From: UBA1275 sp038124025
GTDB lineage: Bacteria; Bacteroidota; Rhodothermia; Balneolales; Balneolaceae
NCBI GenBank assembly: GCA_038124025.1
Contig: JAYPBC010000012.1
Location: 1-64,000 of the forward strand
DNA length: 64,000 nt
Direction: 5' to 3'
Within the stretch, counting starts at the first letter, position 1. Every line of letters starts with the position of its first letter. Shown piece after piece: positions 9,027 through 17,735 of this stretch. Under the pieces are notes generated by a model that saw nothing but the letters and a program-made list of their open reading frames with translations, did no database searches and was not told the DNA's origin. The translations under genes and the position numbers were made by a program.

Positions 9027-9845
9027 ATGTCTTTTTCATTGTTGAATCTACCTAAGCGATCTGCAAAACCTAGAACCGAAGGTATAACCTTAGTATTAGA
9101 TAAAGGGTATAGCATACGTCAAGTTGAAGATTTGGTTGAGGTATGTTCAAATCATATTGATATCGTAAAACTAGGCTGGGGAACCTCCTATGTAACTCAA
9201 GGCCTAGAAGAAAAAATTAAGGTGTATCAAAACGCTGGTATACCAGTGTACTTTGGCGGTACTCTTTTTGAAGCATATTTGATGCGTAATCAACTCTCAG
9301 ATTACCGAAAAATGATGGAGCGCTACGAAATTACACATGTGGAAGTGTCCAACGGCACCATCTTATTATCGGATGAAAAAAAACAAGCTATTATAAAAGA
9401 ATTAAGCAGCGATTACACGGTGTATTCTGAAGTGGGTAGCAAAAATCCTAATGAAGTCATCCCTCCTTACAAATGGGTACGGACCATTCAACAGGAATTA
9501 GAGGCTGGTTCAGAAAAAGTTATCTGCGAAGCTAGAGAAAGCGGTACGGTTGGAATGTTTCGCCCAAATGGTGAAATTCGCTCGGGTTTACTCGAGGAAA
9601 TTACCGATCAAATTCCTGCCAAACATTTACTTTTTGAAGCCCCCAAAAAAGAACAGCAAGTTTGGTTCATTCGCAAATATGGTTCAAATGTAAACCTAGG
9701 AAACATTCAACCAGAAGAAGTGATTCCCCTAGAAACTCTTCGATTAGGTTTGCGCGGAGATACTCTTTTAGACTTCTATTCACTAGAAGAGGGAAATGAA
9801 TTAGATCAAGTGATTGAAGCGAACGGAATGAACGATCAAGAATAA
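9027..9845 (+). CDS. Phosphosulfolactate synthase-like protein (ComA family)
   Basis: 272 residues of a TIM-barrel protein. Family features include GITLVLDKG near residue 19, DIVKLGWGTS near residue 49, GIPVYFGGTLFE near residue 71, and a conserved central Glu/Asp-rich strand (VEVSNGTI). Characterised members condense sulfite with phosphoenolpyruvate to (R)-2-phospho-3-sulfolactate, the first step of coenzyme M synthesis in methanogens and of sulfolactate formation in some bacilli. No comB (phosphatase) or comC (dehydrogenase) gene is near. In this kind of bacterium the product's fate is unknown; a sulfonate solute or sulfonolipid precursor is only a guess. The next gene begins nine bases downstream, indicating co-transcription. 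Confidence 0.8.
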   Translation: MSFSLLNLPKRSAKPRTEGITLVLDKGYSIRQVEDLVEVCSNHIDIVKLGWGTSYVTQGLEEKIKVYQNAGIPVYFGGTLFEAYLMRNQLSDYRKMMERYEITHVEVSNGTILLSDEKKQAIIKELSSDYTVYSEVGSKNPNEVIPPYKWVRTIQQELEAGSEKVICEARESGTVGMFRPNGEIRSGLLEEITDQIPAKHLLFEAPKKEQQVWFIRKYGSNVNLGNIQPEEVIPLETLRLGLRGDTLLDFYSLEEGNELDQVIEANGMNDQE

Positions 9846-9854
9846 TTACCCAAC

Positions 9855-10652
9855 ATGAAAATTTTATACGCCGCCGCTGAAATCTCACCCTTTGCACGCA
9901 TGACCGTAACTGCGGATTTGCTGCGTTTTTTACCCGCTTCATTACAAGATAAAGGCTTTGAGATTCGTATTTTACTACCCAAATACGGCACGATAAATGA
10001 TCGTAGAAATCGCCTACATGAAGTGATACGCCTAGCCGGCATTGAGGTGGAGGTAGGAGATACCGCGGAAAGTATGAAAATTAAAGTGGCTAGCATCCCA
10101 AATGCAAAATTGCAGGTCTATTTTTTAGACAATGATAAATATTTCAAACGCAAAGGTCTCTTCAAAAACCCAAAAGACGATACCTTTTATCCAGACAATG
10201 CCGAACGATTAGCCTTCTACAATAAAGGGGTACTCGAAACAGTTATAAAGCTAGGATGGGAACCTGATATCATACACTGTCATGACTGGCCTGCGGGTCT
10301 TATTCCACTTCTGGTTAAAACTAAATATAAAGATGAACCTATTTTCAAAAATTCTAAGATCATCTACAATTTACATCATCCAGAAAATGAAGGTACCGCA
10401 GACACAGCAAAAATTTTAGAGTTACTTGGCTTGCCTGACAATGTAGATATTGCCAAGCTAACAGATGAAGGTAAAGTGGATTTATTGAAATTAGGACTCC
10501 TATACAGCGATCATGTAGTTACTGGAAATTTCTTAAAAGACGAATTTGATAGCGTATTCAACGAATTGAATGTTTCTCCTGTAAAGATTCAAGGTGCGCC
10601 AGAAGATGTATCAACTAAATTTTCCGATTACTATAAAACCATCTCAAAATAG
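9855..10652 (+). CDS. Glycogen/starch synthase N-terminal (GT5) domain protein, single-domain form
   Basis: 265 residues, about half a normal GlgA. It matches only the N-terminal Rossmann domain: start KILYAAAEISPF, central DIIHCHDWPAGLIPLLVKTKY and IIYNLHHPENEG. The second, nucleotide-binding domain is absent. The ADP-glucose-binding KTGGL motif that normally follows SPFA is replaced by RMTVTADLL. Single-domain proteins of this type occur across Bacteroidota beside DUF4270 genes, as here, and are usually annotated glycogen synthase. With the key motif and whole C-domain missing, ordinary glycogen synthase activity is doubtful; a binding or regulatory role is my inference. It lies nine bases after the ComA-like gene and 28 bases before the lipoprotein gene. 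Confidence 0.8.
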   Translation: MKILYAAAEISPFARMTVTADLLRFLPASLQDKGFEIRILLPKYGTINDRRNRLHEVIRLAGIEVEVGDTAESMKIKVASIPNAKLQVYFLDNDKYFKRKGLFKNPKDDTFYPDNAERLAFYNKGVLETVIKLGWEPDIIHCHDWPAGLIPLLVKTKYKDEPIFKNSKIIYNLHHPENEGTADTAKILELLGLPDNVDIAKLTDEGKVDLLKLGLLYSDHVVTGNFLKDEFDSVFNELNVSPVKIQGAPEDVSTKFSDYYKTISK

Positions 10653-10680
10653 GAATCATAAAAAAGAAGACTGTTATTAT

Positions 10681-11889
10681 ATGTTTTTAACAAATAAAGC
10701 TACCTCAAAAAGGTGGCTTACTTTTTCTGTACTTACCCTGATCGGCCTTACCGCATGTGAAGAAACTAACACAGTAGGTGTAGATTTTATTCAAGAGTCA
10801 TCCATTCAGGTGGATACGGTACGTATTGACCAAATCGACTTAGTTGAAATTGATCCTTACCTAGGTCAATTAACCTACTCGGCCTTAGGCTCTTTTGAAG
10901 ATCCTCTATTTGGAGAACTAAGTAGCACGCTTTATTTTAAGCCGTCAATTAATGCCTCTAGCACCGACACCGTGCTTGATTACATGCGCTTTGAAATGAG
11001 ACTTCATCTAATGGAAGATGAAATTTATGGCGACACCAGCTCAACCGCCGAATTTGATGTATATCGAATTCAACAAAGTTGGCACGGCCCTAGCTTTAGG
11101 CAATCAACCGATATTGATCTAGGGCTGGAGCGTATTGGTGGTTTTAGCGATGCCGACATTGATACGAATGGTAACGTTCATATTGCCTTAGGGGGAAGTT
11201 GGGATTCATTTTATCGTGAAATCTTTAATATCGACGATGACAGTATCCGCTTGACCAGATATGCGGAAGAGGATTTTGGCTTGGCCATTGTTCCAAAAAA
11301 CACCGCTAATCGAATTCGTTTTGCCACAATGAGTACTAGTCGTTTATTGGTTATTGGGCAGGAAGATACTAGCTCTTATGGCGTGCAGGATTGGGCCTAT
11401 AATATCGAAAGGACGGGCGTTGATCCTATTCCTAACCGCCTGATGCTTCACAACACCTTTGAGCAGGTGTTAAAAATAGACCTAAACAGTCTCGGCAATC
11501 AACTACCAAATACTAATTTTGTTCGAGCTGAACTGGTGTTGGAAGAGGATACAACTCGTGCTAAGACTAGTCTCTCTGAACATGAGCAACGATTAAATGT
11601 TCCTGGTTTTAGAATGAGTGAGGGTGATTTTATTGATTTAGCCTATCAGTTTGGTTTTTCAGATCAAAATATAATCAATGGGTATCCTGCCAAAGGTCGA
11701 TTCAGATTCGATATTACTCAGTTGCTAAATGACCAGATATATAACAACAATCCAATTAAAGATTCTTACATTTATCCTTATGTAAATGCAGGTTACATAG
11801 GCTCTAATATTCTATACAGTAAAGATACCCCGCCTGAGAAGCGCCCTCGACTTATTATTTATTCCATTCAGTCTGAGGAGGTAAAATAA
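10681..11889 (+). CDS. DUF4270-type outer-membrane-associated lipoprotein
   Basis: 402 residues from the ATG at 10681. A longer frame opens at 10594 inside the preceding gene, but the start at 10681 puts a lipoprotein signal right at the N-terminus: RWLTFSVLTLIGLTAC, with the cysteine at about residue 26. The mature part is a mixed beta protein without known catalytic motif, ending in a region where Bacteroidota DUF4270 proteins are conserved (RFDITQLLN, then RPRLIIY). No function is established for the family. Genomic linkage to single-domain GT5 proteins recurs in Bacteroidota from general knowledge. The stop codon overlaps the next start by one base (TAATG), implying translational coupling to the barrel protein. 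Confidence 0.7.
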   Translation: MFLTNKATSKRWLTFSVLTLIGLTACEETNTVGVDFIQESSIQVDTVRIDQIDLVEIDPYLGQLTYSALGSFEDPLFGELSSTLYFKPSINASSTDTVLDYMRFEMRLHLMEDEIYGDTSSTAEFDVYRIQQSWHGPSFRQSTDIDLGLERIGGFSDADIDTNGNVHIALGGSWDSFYREIFNIDDDSIRLTRYAEEDFGLAIVPKNTANRIRFATMSTSRLLVIGQEDTSSYGVQDWAYNIERTGVDPIPNRLMLHNTFEQVLKIDLNSLGNQLPNTNFVRAELVLEEDTTRAKTSLSEHEQRLNVPGFRMSEGDFIDLAYQFGFSDQNIINGYPAKGRFRFDITQLLNDQIYNNNPIKDSYIYPYVNAGYIGSNILYSKDTPPEKRPRLIIYSIQSEEVK

Positions 11890-13232
11890 TGTTTACTATG
11901 CCAACAACTTCCCTGGCGTTAATTCGGTCAAATTGGTATACATTCGCTCTACTAGCAATACTAATATTCGTGCTCGGATCTCCACTGATCATGGCTCAAA
12001 TTCAATCTACCAATTTATACTCGAGTGGATCGATTTATTCCGCATATGGTATTGGATATCCTGTTGAACTTGAGACTGGTTCTGCTAAATCTCATGGAAT
12101 ACTGGGCCTCACAAGCGTTAACCAAGAAGTGGCAGGTCTCAGCAATCCTGCTTTTTGGGCACAAACCTATTATACTCAGGGTGCATCCGGGGTTGGGCTA
12201 CAAAATTCTCAATTGAAAAATACCAGTAATACTGGTGAATCCACACTCTTTGATAAGGGATATTTACAGCTATTGTTCCCTCTAAAGTCAAGTGAATTGG
12301 GTCTTTCTGTCGGCTTATACCCAGTTACTCGCTCCAACTTAAAAATAATTAACGAAGAGCAGTTTCTAACCTATGGTGATACGGTTGGTTACAATTCTGA
12401 ACTGCAACAAATAGGGGGGTTAAATAAATTCGAAATTGGATTTGGATGGAAAATTTCCGATCAAATTTCTATTGGTTATGCTCCGTCGGTAGCTTTTTTC
12501 AGCATGCAAACATCAGAGGCATTTTCTTTCAGTTCCTCACTATTTTCGCAACAAAAGCAAACATTAACCATTAGTGGCGCTGCCTTTTCACAGCGCTTGG
12601 GTGTTGCAGGTAGTTTTCGGAATGTGTTCAGAACCCAAGATAAAATTTCAGTGGGCGCTACGGTAAACGTCCCCTTCAATATGACACTAAGGCAGGATTA
12701 CACAACTGAAAAGGAAATTGAATCTGGCAGTAAAACCGTCGATTTATCTAACATATTAACCAGTAAAAAAGGAGAAATGAATCTCCCATTAGAATACGCA
12801 GCTGGTATTGGTTACGCACCTCATGCACGTTTTAATATCAGCGTCGAGGGACAGTATCAACAGTGGTCAGACTACAGTAATGATTTGGTTGGAAATGATG
12901 GTGCGATTATGGCTGATCGAATGCGGGTAGGTTTTGGTGCCCAATACCATCCATATAAAAAAGCACAAAGTGGATTTTTTTCGAGTTTTAAATATTCAGC
13001 TGGATTATCTTATGATAGTGGTCATTTAACGGTTCAAGATGAGCAAATTAGAACGTTATGGCTACATACTGGGTTAGGACTTTTATCGCGAAGCCCATCT
13101 TCCATAGATTTAAGCTTGCGATATGGATTCAGAGGAACCACTGAAAGTAACCTAATTGAAGAAAAAATTTGGGCCATTGGACTTTCCGTGAATCTTGCTG
13201 AAATCATGTTCTTACGGCCTAAATTACAATAA
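11889..13232 (+). CDS. Outer-membrane beta-barrel protein, FadL/OmpP1-like
   Basis: 447 residues. A long signal peptide ends near residue 36 (SPLIMAQ). The mature protein starts with a YSSGSIYSAYGIGYP segment, then LSNPAFW, resembling the opening of FadL/OmpP1 transporters and PorV-type barrels. Alternating polar and aromatic beta strands fill the rest, including FEIGFGWKISDQISIGYAP and RVGFGAQYHP. FadL-type proteins move hydrophobic compounds across the outer membrane; the substrate here is unknown. It overlaps the lipoprotein stop by one base, so the two are probably made together. Confidence 0.65.
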   Translation: MFTMPTTSLALIRSNWYTFALLAILIFVLGSPLIMAQIQSTNLYSSGSIYSAYGIGYPVELETGSAKSHGILGLTSVNQEVAGLSNPAFWAQTYYTQGASGVGLQNSQLKNTSNTGESTLFDKGYLQLLFPLKSSELGLSVGLYPVTRSNLKIINEEQFLTYGDTVGYNSELQQIGGLNKFEIGFGWKISDQISIGYAPSVAFFSMQTSEAFSFSSSLFSQQKQTLTISGAAFSQRLGVAGSFRNVFRTQDKISVGATVNVPFNMTLRQDYTTEKEIESGSKTVDLSNILTSKKGEMNLPLEYAAGIGYAPHARFNISVEGQYQQWSDYSNDLVGNDGAIMADRMRVGFGAQYHPYKKAQSGFFSSFKYSAGLSYDSGHLTVQDEQIRTLWLHTGLGLLSRSPSSIDLSLRYGFRGTTESNLIEEKIWAIGLSVNLAEIMFLRPKLQ

Positions 13233-13282
13233 AACTTAGCTGTTCATCACCGAACTCACGACATAACTAACGAAATCGTATC

Positions 13283-14611
13283 ATGAAAGTTCTAGCAACC
13301 CTAATTGGGTTAACACTATTAACTACCTCTGGATTAAAAGCACAAGACTGTGCCACCACTCCTCCTTATGGAATGAATGAATTGGCTGCATTTTCCATAT
13401 TCCAAGACAATTACAAAAATAAAGATTACTCCTTTGCACTTATGTATGGACGGTGGTTGATCTGCAGTAAAACAAAAGAATTAGAAGGATACCCCAGATT
13501 TAATTTAGCAAGTCAATACCCAAAGTTTATTGACATATACACCCAAATTGGTTTAAGTGAACAAGATCCTAGTATACGCGAAGCTTATATAGACACCGCA
13601 TTGAGTCTATTTGAGGAACAATTCACTGTGTTTACTGACGAAGAAATAGACAAGTACGATCTTCATCAGGATAGAGGACGGTATTTGCTAGAGAACTATC
13701 AAAATATTGAGGGTGGATTAAATATGGCTTATAACGATTTCAAAGCCATGTTTGATATGGACGTAGAAAAGACTACCCTGCTAGGAGAAGGATACTATGT
13801 GCGTGTAGTAATTGACGATCTTGTACGAAAAGGTGAGAAAGATATGGTTATTAGCATGATCGATCAAGCAACTCCCTATGCGGGCATGGAGTTGAGCACC
13901 TATTTTGACGATACCCTTGAATCGCTGTTCAATACTCCTGAAGAACGCCTCGAGTTTTGTGGCGCCAAACTAGAAGAAAATCCTGAATCAATCGAAGATC
14001 TAAAATGTGTTGCAGAGGCACAGGAGGATCTTAACATGACCGCTGAGTTTCTACAAACAACCTTGATTATTCATGGTTTAGATCCAACTTTTGAAAGTGC
14101 TTTAACACTTGCTGAAACAGAGAAAGGAAATTCATCTTACTCCACTGCAGCAGAGTACTTCAAAGAGGCATTAACAATGGCTGATAACGACAATGATAAA
14201 AAGAATATAAATTTAGAGTTAGCCGACGTATACTCAAGTACAGGAGAATTACCCACCTCTAAAAAATATATTCAAGATGCATTAGCAATCGACGATTCTT
14301 TCGGTCGTGCTTATATAAAATTAGCGTCTATCTACGGACAAGCAGTTAGTTCTTGTACTGAGAGTCGCAAATTAGAAGCGCGAGATAAGGTAGTATATTG
14401 GGTGGTGGTAGATTATTTAAACAGAGCAAAGTCAGTCGACGCTGGAGTGACTAACACAGTAAATTCGCAACTTGCTACATATGAAGCGGTTACTCCGTCT
14501 ACTGAAGATAAGTTCTTTACCTTAGGGTATGAGCAAGGACAAAGAGTACAAGTAAATGGTACTCTAGACAGTTGCTATAATTGGATTAACGAATCCACTG
14601 TTGTTAGATAA
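13283..14611 (+). CDS. Secreted tetratricopeptide-repeat protein
   Basis: 442 residues with a signal peptide (LATLIGLTLLTTSGLKAQD, cleavage near residue 21). The body is mostly alpha-helical. TPR-like units are clearest from about 280 to 350, such as YSTAAEYFKEALTMAD and PTSKKYIQDALAIDDSFGRAYIKLASIYG. Cysteines occur near both ends (DCATTPPYG, then SSCTES and DSCYNW) and could form disulfides in the periplasm. The role is probably protein-protein scaffolding in the envelope. It begins 50 bases after the barrel gene on the same strand and is followed by a strong hairpin, so it may be the last gene of the 9.0-14.6 kb unit. Confidence 0.75.
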   Translation: MKVLATLIGLTLLTTSGLKAQDCATTPPYGMNELAAFSIFQDNYKNKDYSFALMYGRWLICSKTKELEGYPRFNLASQYPKFIDIYTQIGLSEQDPSIREAYIDTALSLFEEQFTVFTDEEIDKYDLHQDRGRYLLENYQNIEGGLNMAYNDFKAMFDMDVEKTTLLGEGYYVRVVIDDLVRKGEKDMVISMIDQATPYAGMELSTYFDDTLESLFNTPEERLEFCGAKLEENPESIEDLKCVAEAQEDLNMTAEFLQTTLIIHGLDPTFESALTLAETEKGNSSYSTAAEYFKEALTMADNDNDKKNINLELADVYSSTGELPTSKKYIQDALAIDDSFGRAYIKLASIYGQAVSSCTESRKLEARDKVVYWVVVDYLNRAKSVDAGVTNTVNSQLATYEAVTPSTEDKFFTLGYEQGQRVQVNGTLDSCYNWINESTVVR

Positions 14612-14621
14612 ACTTCTTTAT

Positions 14622-14653
14622 GAGGGCTAAATTACGGTTTAGCCCTCAATTTT
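14622..14653 (+). terminator. Rho-independent terminator after the TPR gene
   Basis: GAGGGCTAAA (14622-14631) and TTTAGCCCTC (14638-14647) form a perfect 10-bp stem with a six-base loop. AATTTTAT follows. It lies 10 bases past the stop and 225 bases before rho. Confidence 0.75.
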
Positions 14654-14847
14654 ATATCGAATTCATTTGTAAACGATTAAAACATTCGTATCTTTTGATA
14701 CTTCATTCATTAGTTGGTGCCCTATTCTGAGTCACCACAGTTATTCACGCTCCTCTCTTCAGTTTCACATCCATCCATGATGAGTATATTGATAACCCTC
14801 TTATGACGGTTGAACTTGGAGTAATTTCGTACAATGAACATTTATTA

Positions 14848-16089
14848 ATGGCTAGAAACAAAAAGAACTACAATAAGAATAACCGCCACAAAAATAAGCG
14901 GCATAAGAATCGGAATAAAAAAAATAGCGGCAAGTCCAATCATGTTTTTATTCCAAAGTTTCATTGGAACCAGAACCAAGGTATCGCAGGGCGCTTTGCT
15001 GGAGTGCTAGAGATCAATGAAAAAGGCTGGGGACTCATAAGAAAACTAGATCATGAATTTAGCTATCACCCTAAAGATCCGTTTCTAAAGCCAGACGAGG
15101 TTAAAGATTTAGATTTACGCCAAGGCCTAATTTTAGAAGGCGAATTTGAGGAAGATCATCAAGGTAACCGACATGTTGCTAGCGTTGATAGTATTAATCA
15201 TCAACGTTTAGAAACCTGGGCTAAATGCTCTAAGTTTGAACGGCAGACGCCAATCATGCCTGTAGACTGGATCCGCTTGGGTGACCGGGCACAAGATACC
15301 GAAATGCGTGTAATCGATTTAGTTGCACCAATCGGTAAAGGACAAAGAGCCTTGATCGTTGCTCCACCACGTACGGGTAAAACTGTTTTACTAAAGCAAA
15401 TAGCTGACTCTATTGCGCATCATCATCCCGACGTTCATTTGAGTATTCTTCTGGTTGATGAACGACCTGAGGAAGTAACCGATTTTATACGTTCTTCGAA
15501 TGCCGAAGTTTTTGCTTCTTCCAATGATCGTAAAACACAAAGTCATATACGTATCACAGAAATGACCTTAGGATACGCCAAAAGAAAGGCGGAAATGGGT
15601 CAGGATGCGGTACTTCTAATTGACTCCCTAACAAGACTTGGACGAGCTTATAATGCTATACAGAATAATAGCGGCCGAACTTTATCTGGTGGTTTAGATA
15701 TTCGAGCCCTTGAAATCCCTAAAAAGATATTCGGTTCTGCACGGAAAATTGAAGGCGGTGGTTCTTTAACCATAATTGCAACCTGCTTAGTAGAAACGAA
15801 TTCAAGAATGGATGATCTAATCTTTGAGGAATTCAAAGGAACCGGAAATATGGAGCTGGTTTTGGACAGAGAACTAGCAAACGATCGTATTTATCCTGCT
15901 ATTAATATCACCGCCTCTGGAACCAGAAATGAAGCTAAATTTATAACGGATTCCTTAGAAGAGCGGAATATGGTCCGAAGATATTTACTCAAAAAATCAC
16001 CAAAGGAGTCCATGTTGGGTCTCCTAAAAGTACTCAAAAATACCGAAAGCAACCAGGAACTGCTCAACCAAATCGCTGCGATTTCATAG
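14848..16089 (+). CDS. rho: Transcription termination factor Rho
   Basis: About 413 residues from the ATG at 14848; an ATG at 14803 would add 15 residues that look unlike a Rho N-terminus. A very basic, Lys/Asn-rich head (about 30 residues) precedes the RNA-binding cold-shock-like domain (GVLEINEKGWGLIR, then YHPKDPF). The ATPase domain has P-loop APPRTGKTVLL, Walker B ALLIDSLTRLGRAYN-like segment (VLLIDSLTRLGRAYN), DERPEEVTD, the Q-loop region SGGLD and the R-loop segment FEEFKGTGN. Rho is the hexameric helicase that ends transcription of untranslated RNA. It appears monocistronic, with about 190 bases of upstream sequence free for autoregulation. Confidence 0.95.
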   Translation: MARNKKNYNKNNRHKNKRHKNRNKKNSGKSNHVFIPKFHWNQNQGIAGRFAGVLEINEKGWGLIRKLDHEFSYHPKDPFLKPDEVKDLDLRQGLILEGEFEEDHQGNRHVASVDSINHQRLETWAKCSKFERQTPIMPVDWIRLGDRAQDTEMRVIDLVAPIGKGQRALIVAPPRTGKTVLLKQIADSIAHHHPDVHLSILLVDERPEEVTDFIRSSNAEVFASSNDRKTQSHIRITEMTLGYAKRKAEMGQDAVLLIDSLTRLGRAYNAIQNNSGRTLSGGLDIRALEIPKKIFGSARKIEGGGSLTIIATCLVETNSRMDDLIFEEFKGTGNMELVLDRELANDRIYPAINITASGTRNEAKFITDSLEERNMVRRYLLKKSPKESMLGLLKVLKNTESNQELLNQIAAIS

Positions 16090-16175
16090 GGTCTTTTGAA
16101 ATAATATACTAGTCTATGTCTACCTCTGGATCATTTGGGTAACGTTCATTGCAGATGTCAAGATCCAAATAATAG

Positions 16176-16506
16176 ACTCCTTGTGTATTATCTGCCTTAT
16201 ACGCCATTATGCTACACAATAGGAGGCCAAAAAAACTTATTCTATTGTGTATGGTAATACAATAAATCTTTTTGAATTTCTTCAGAGCTCACAGGCTAAA
16301 TTAATTGCTGGCCACAAAAAAACGTAGTACATATAGACAAAAATAGTTCAAGAGTAGCTATCTATGGGTGGCATCGACGATCAGGAGAGCCTATACAGCC
16401 CTATAGTACTGTGCACCACGACGAATATTTCGACTACAGTCACGTAATAAGACCTGTAAGCCCAGAAGTGTTTAAAAATAGCGAATGGGTAATTTGGTCC
16501 GATTGA
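16176..16506 (+). pseudogene. Decayed gene fragment with two frameshifts at A7 tracts
   Basis: Three consecutive reading frames give one coherent protein-like string. The first ends in LYAIMLHNRRPKK; the phase shifts at the A7 tract 16229-16235. The second reads YSIVYGNTINLFEFLQ and AKLIAGHKK, and shifts at the A7 tract 16316-16322. The third reads VVHIDKNSSRVAIYGWHRR, GEPIQPYSTVH, then YFDYSHVIRPV, stopping at 16504-16506. The WH-x(3-4)-G-PIQP-x-x-ST/TGH-x(5-7)-DYSHGIR pattern resembles the C-terminus of uncharacterised Bacteroidota proteins as I remember them; I cannot name a function. No start codon can be reached upstream in the first frame because stops intervene, so the N-terminus is lost too. 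Homopolymer sequencing error could explain the shifts but not the missing N-terminus. Confidence 0.6.
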
Positions 16507-16556
16507 TGAATCATATTATGTAAATCCAGCCATTCTATATTCCCTAAATTGATGCG

Positions 16557-16874
16557 CTAAGCTACCGTAATCGAGGGATCTATTTCAGCGGCCCACGCTT
16601 TCATTCCGCCTTTTACATTGTGCACCTTTTCAAAGCCTTCATGCGACAAAAAAGCACACGCATTTGCACTACGTGCACCGGCACGACAAATGATAGCATA
16701 CTCAAGGTCTTGATCAAGAGTGTGTAATCTACTTTGTAGACTGGATAGTGGAATGTGCTCGCCCCCATTATTGGATACCATATATTCAAAATCTTCTCTA
16801 ACATCAATTAGCATAAAGTTTGCGCTCTTGTTGGCTAATTTCTCTTTTAACTGTTGTACCGTAATTTCTTTCAT
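16557..16874 (-). CDS. Single-domain rhodanese-like protein
   Basis: 105 residues forming one complete rhodanese domain. LIDVREDFEY near residue 22 is the conserved N-terminal motif, and the active-site loop CRAGARS starts at C63. A closing KVHNVKGGMKAW segment is typical of GlpE/PspE-sized members. Such proteins carry persulfide sulfur on the active cysteine; the acceptor is unknown. There is no signal peptide, so it is cytoplasmic. It follows lptB by 69 bases on the same strand and is the last gene of the operon. Confidence 0.88.
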   Translation of the reverse strand: MKEITVQQLKEKLANKSANFMLIDVREDFEYMVSNNGGEHIPLSSLQSRLHTLDQDLEYAIICRAGARSANACAFLSHEGFEKVHNVKGGMKAWAAEIDPSITVA

Positions 16875-16943
16875 AGAATTATTTTTTTGGATAAGAATAG
16901 ACTTAAAAATCTAAAAAGCCTATTAAATAAACCATTTGTTATA

Positions 16944-17735
16944 TCACGTTTTGATATAGCGTTCCAAGGTAAAGGTTTCTCCTAAATATAACTTCTTTGC
17001 TTTCTCATCATTAGCTAGCTTATCGGCTGACCCCTCCATTAAAATGTTTCCCTCAAACATGAGGTACGCCCGATCCGTTATTGCTAAAGTTTCATGTACA
17101 TTATGATCGGTAATTAATATCCCAATATTTTGAGCTTTCAGTGTGGAAACAATCTTCTGAATGTCCTCTACTGCTATTGGATCGACTCCTGCAAATGGCT
17201 CATCCAATAAAATGAAATTTGGCTTGGTTACCAATGCTCTGGCTATTTCTGTTCTTCGCCGCTCACCACCTGATAATCTATATCCTTGACTATCCCTGAC
17301 TTTTTGTAAGGAAAACTCCTCAATCAATTCATCGCATCGTTGTTTAATTTCAGCCTTTTCTAAGCCCCTGTACTGCAGCACGGCTGCCAAGTTTTCATAG
17401 ACCGTTAAATTTCTAAAAACGCTCGCTTCTTGAGCTAAATATCCGACTCCTTTTCTCGCTCGTTTATACATCGGAGTTTGGGTGAGTCGCTCACAATTTA
17501 AATATATTTCTCCCTCACTTGGCGTAATTAGACCTACCATCATATGGAAAGTAGTGGTTTTTCCTGCACCATTAGGTCCAAGCAGTCCTACTATCTCTCC
17601 CTGTTCTACATGGATAGAAACCTCATCAACCACTTTGCGTTTTTTATAACGCTTGACCAACTTTTTTCCATATAACACGTGACCCTGACCTTGGGCGCTG
17701 CATAATGGAGTCCTATGAGGTGTATTTTCGCTCAC
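16944..17735 (-). CDS. lptB: LPS export ABC transporter ATP-binding protein
   Basis: 263 residues. Walker A GPNGAGKT (53-60), a Q-loop in YLAQEASVFRNLTV, signature LSGGERRR (154), Walker B FILLDEP (174) and the switch His in LITDHNVHETL match LptB closely, including the GVDP-x-AVEDIQ segment after Walker B. LptB powers extraction of lipopolysaccharide from the inner membrane with LptF, LptG and LptC, none of which is in the window. The N-terminus carries about 20 extra residues compared with E. coli LptB. Its ATG overlaps the purQ stop by four bases, indicating translational coupling. Confidence 0.93.
   Translation of the reverse strand: MSENTPHRTPLCSAQGQGHVLYGKKLVKRYKKRKVVDEVSIHVEQGEIVGLLGPNGAGKTTTFHMMVGLITPSEGEIYLNCERLTQTPMYKRARKGVGYLAQEASVFRNLTVYENLAAVLQYRGLEKAEIKQRCDELIEEFSLQKVRDSQGYRLSGGERRRTEIARALVTKPNFILLDEPFAGVDPIAVEDIQKIVSTLKAQNIGILITDHNVHETLAITDRAYLMFEGNILMEGSADKLANDEKAKKLYLGETFTLERYIKT

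Noticed and set aside
10594..10680. N-terminal extension of the DUF4270-type lipoprotein
   Set aside because: It lies inside the GT5-like gene and would place the lipobox about 55 residues from the N-terminus, which does not fit a lipoprotein signal.
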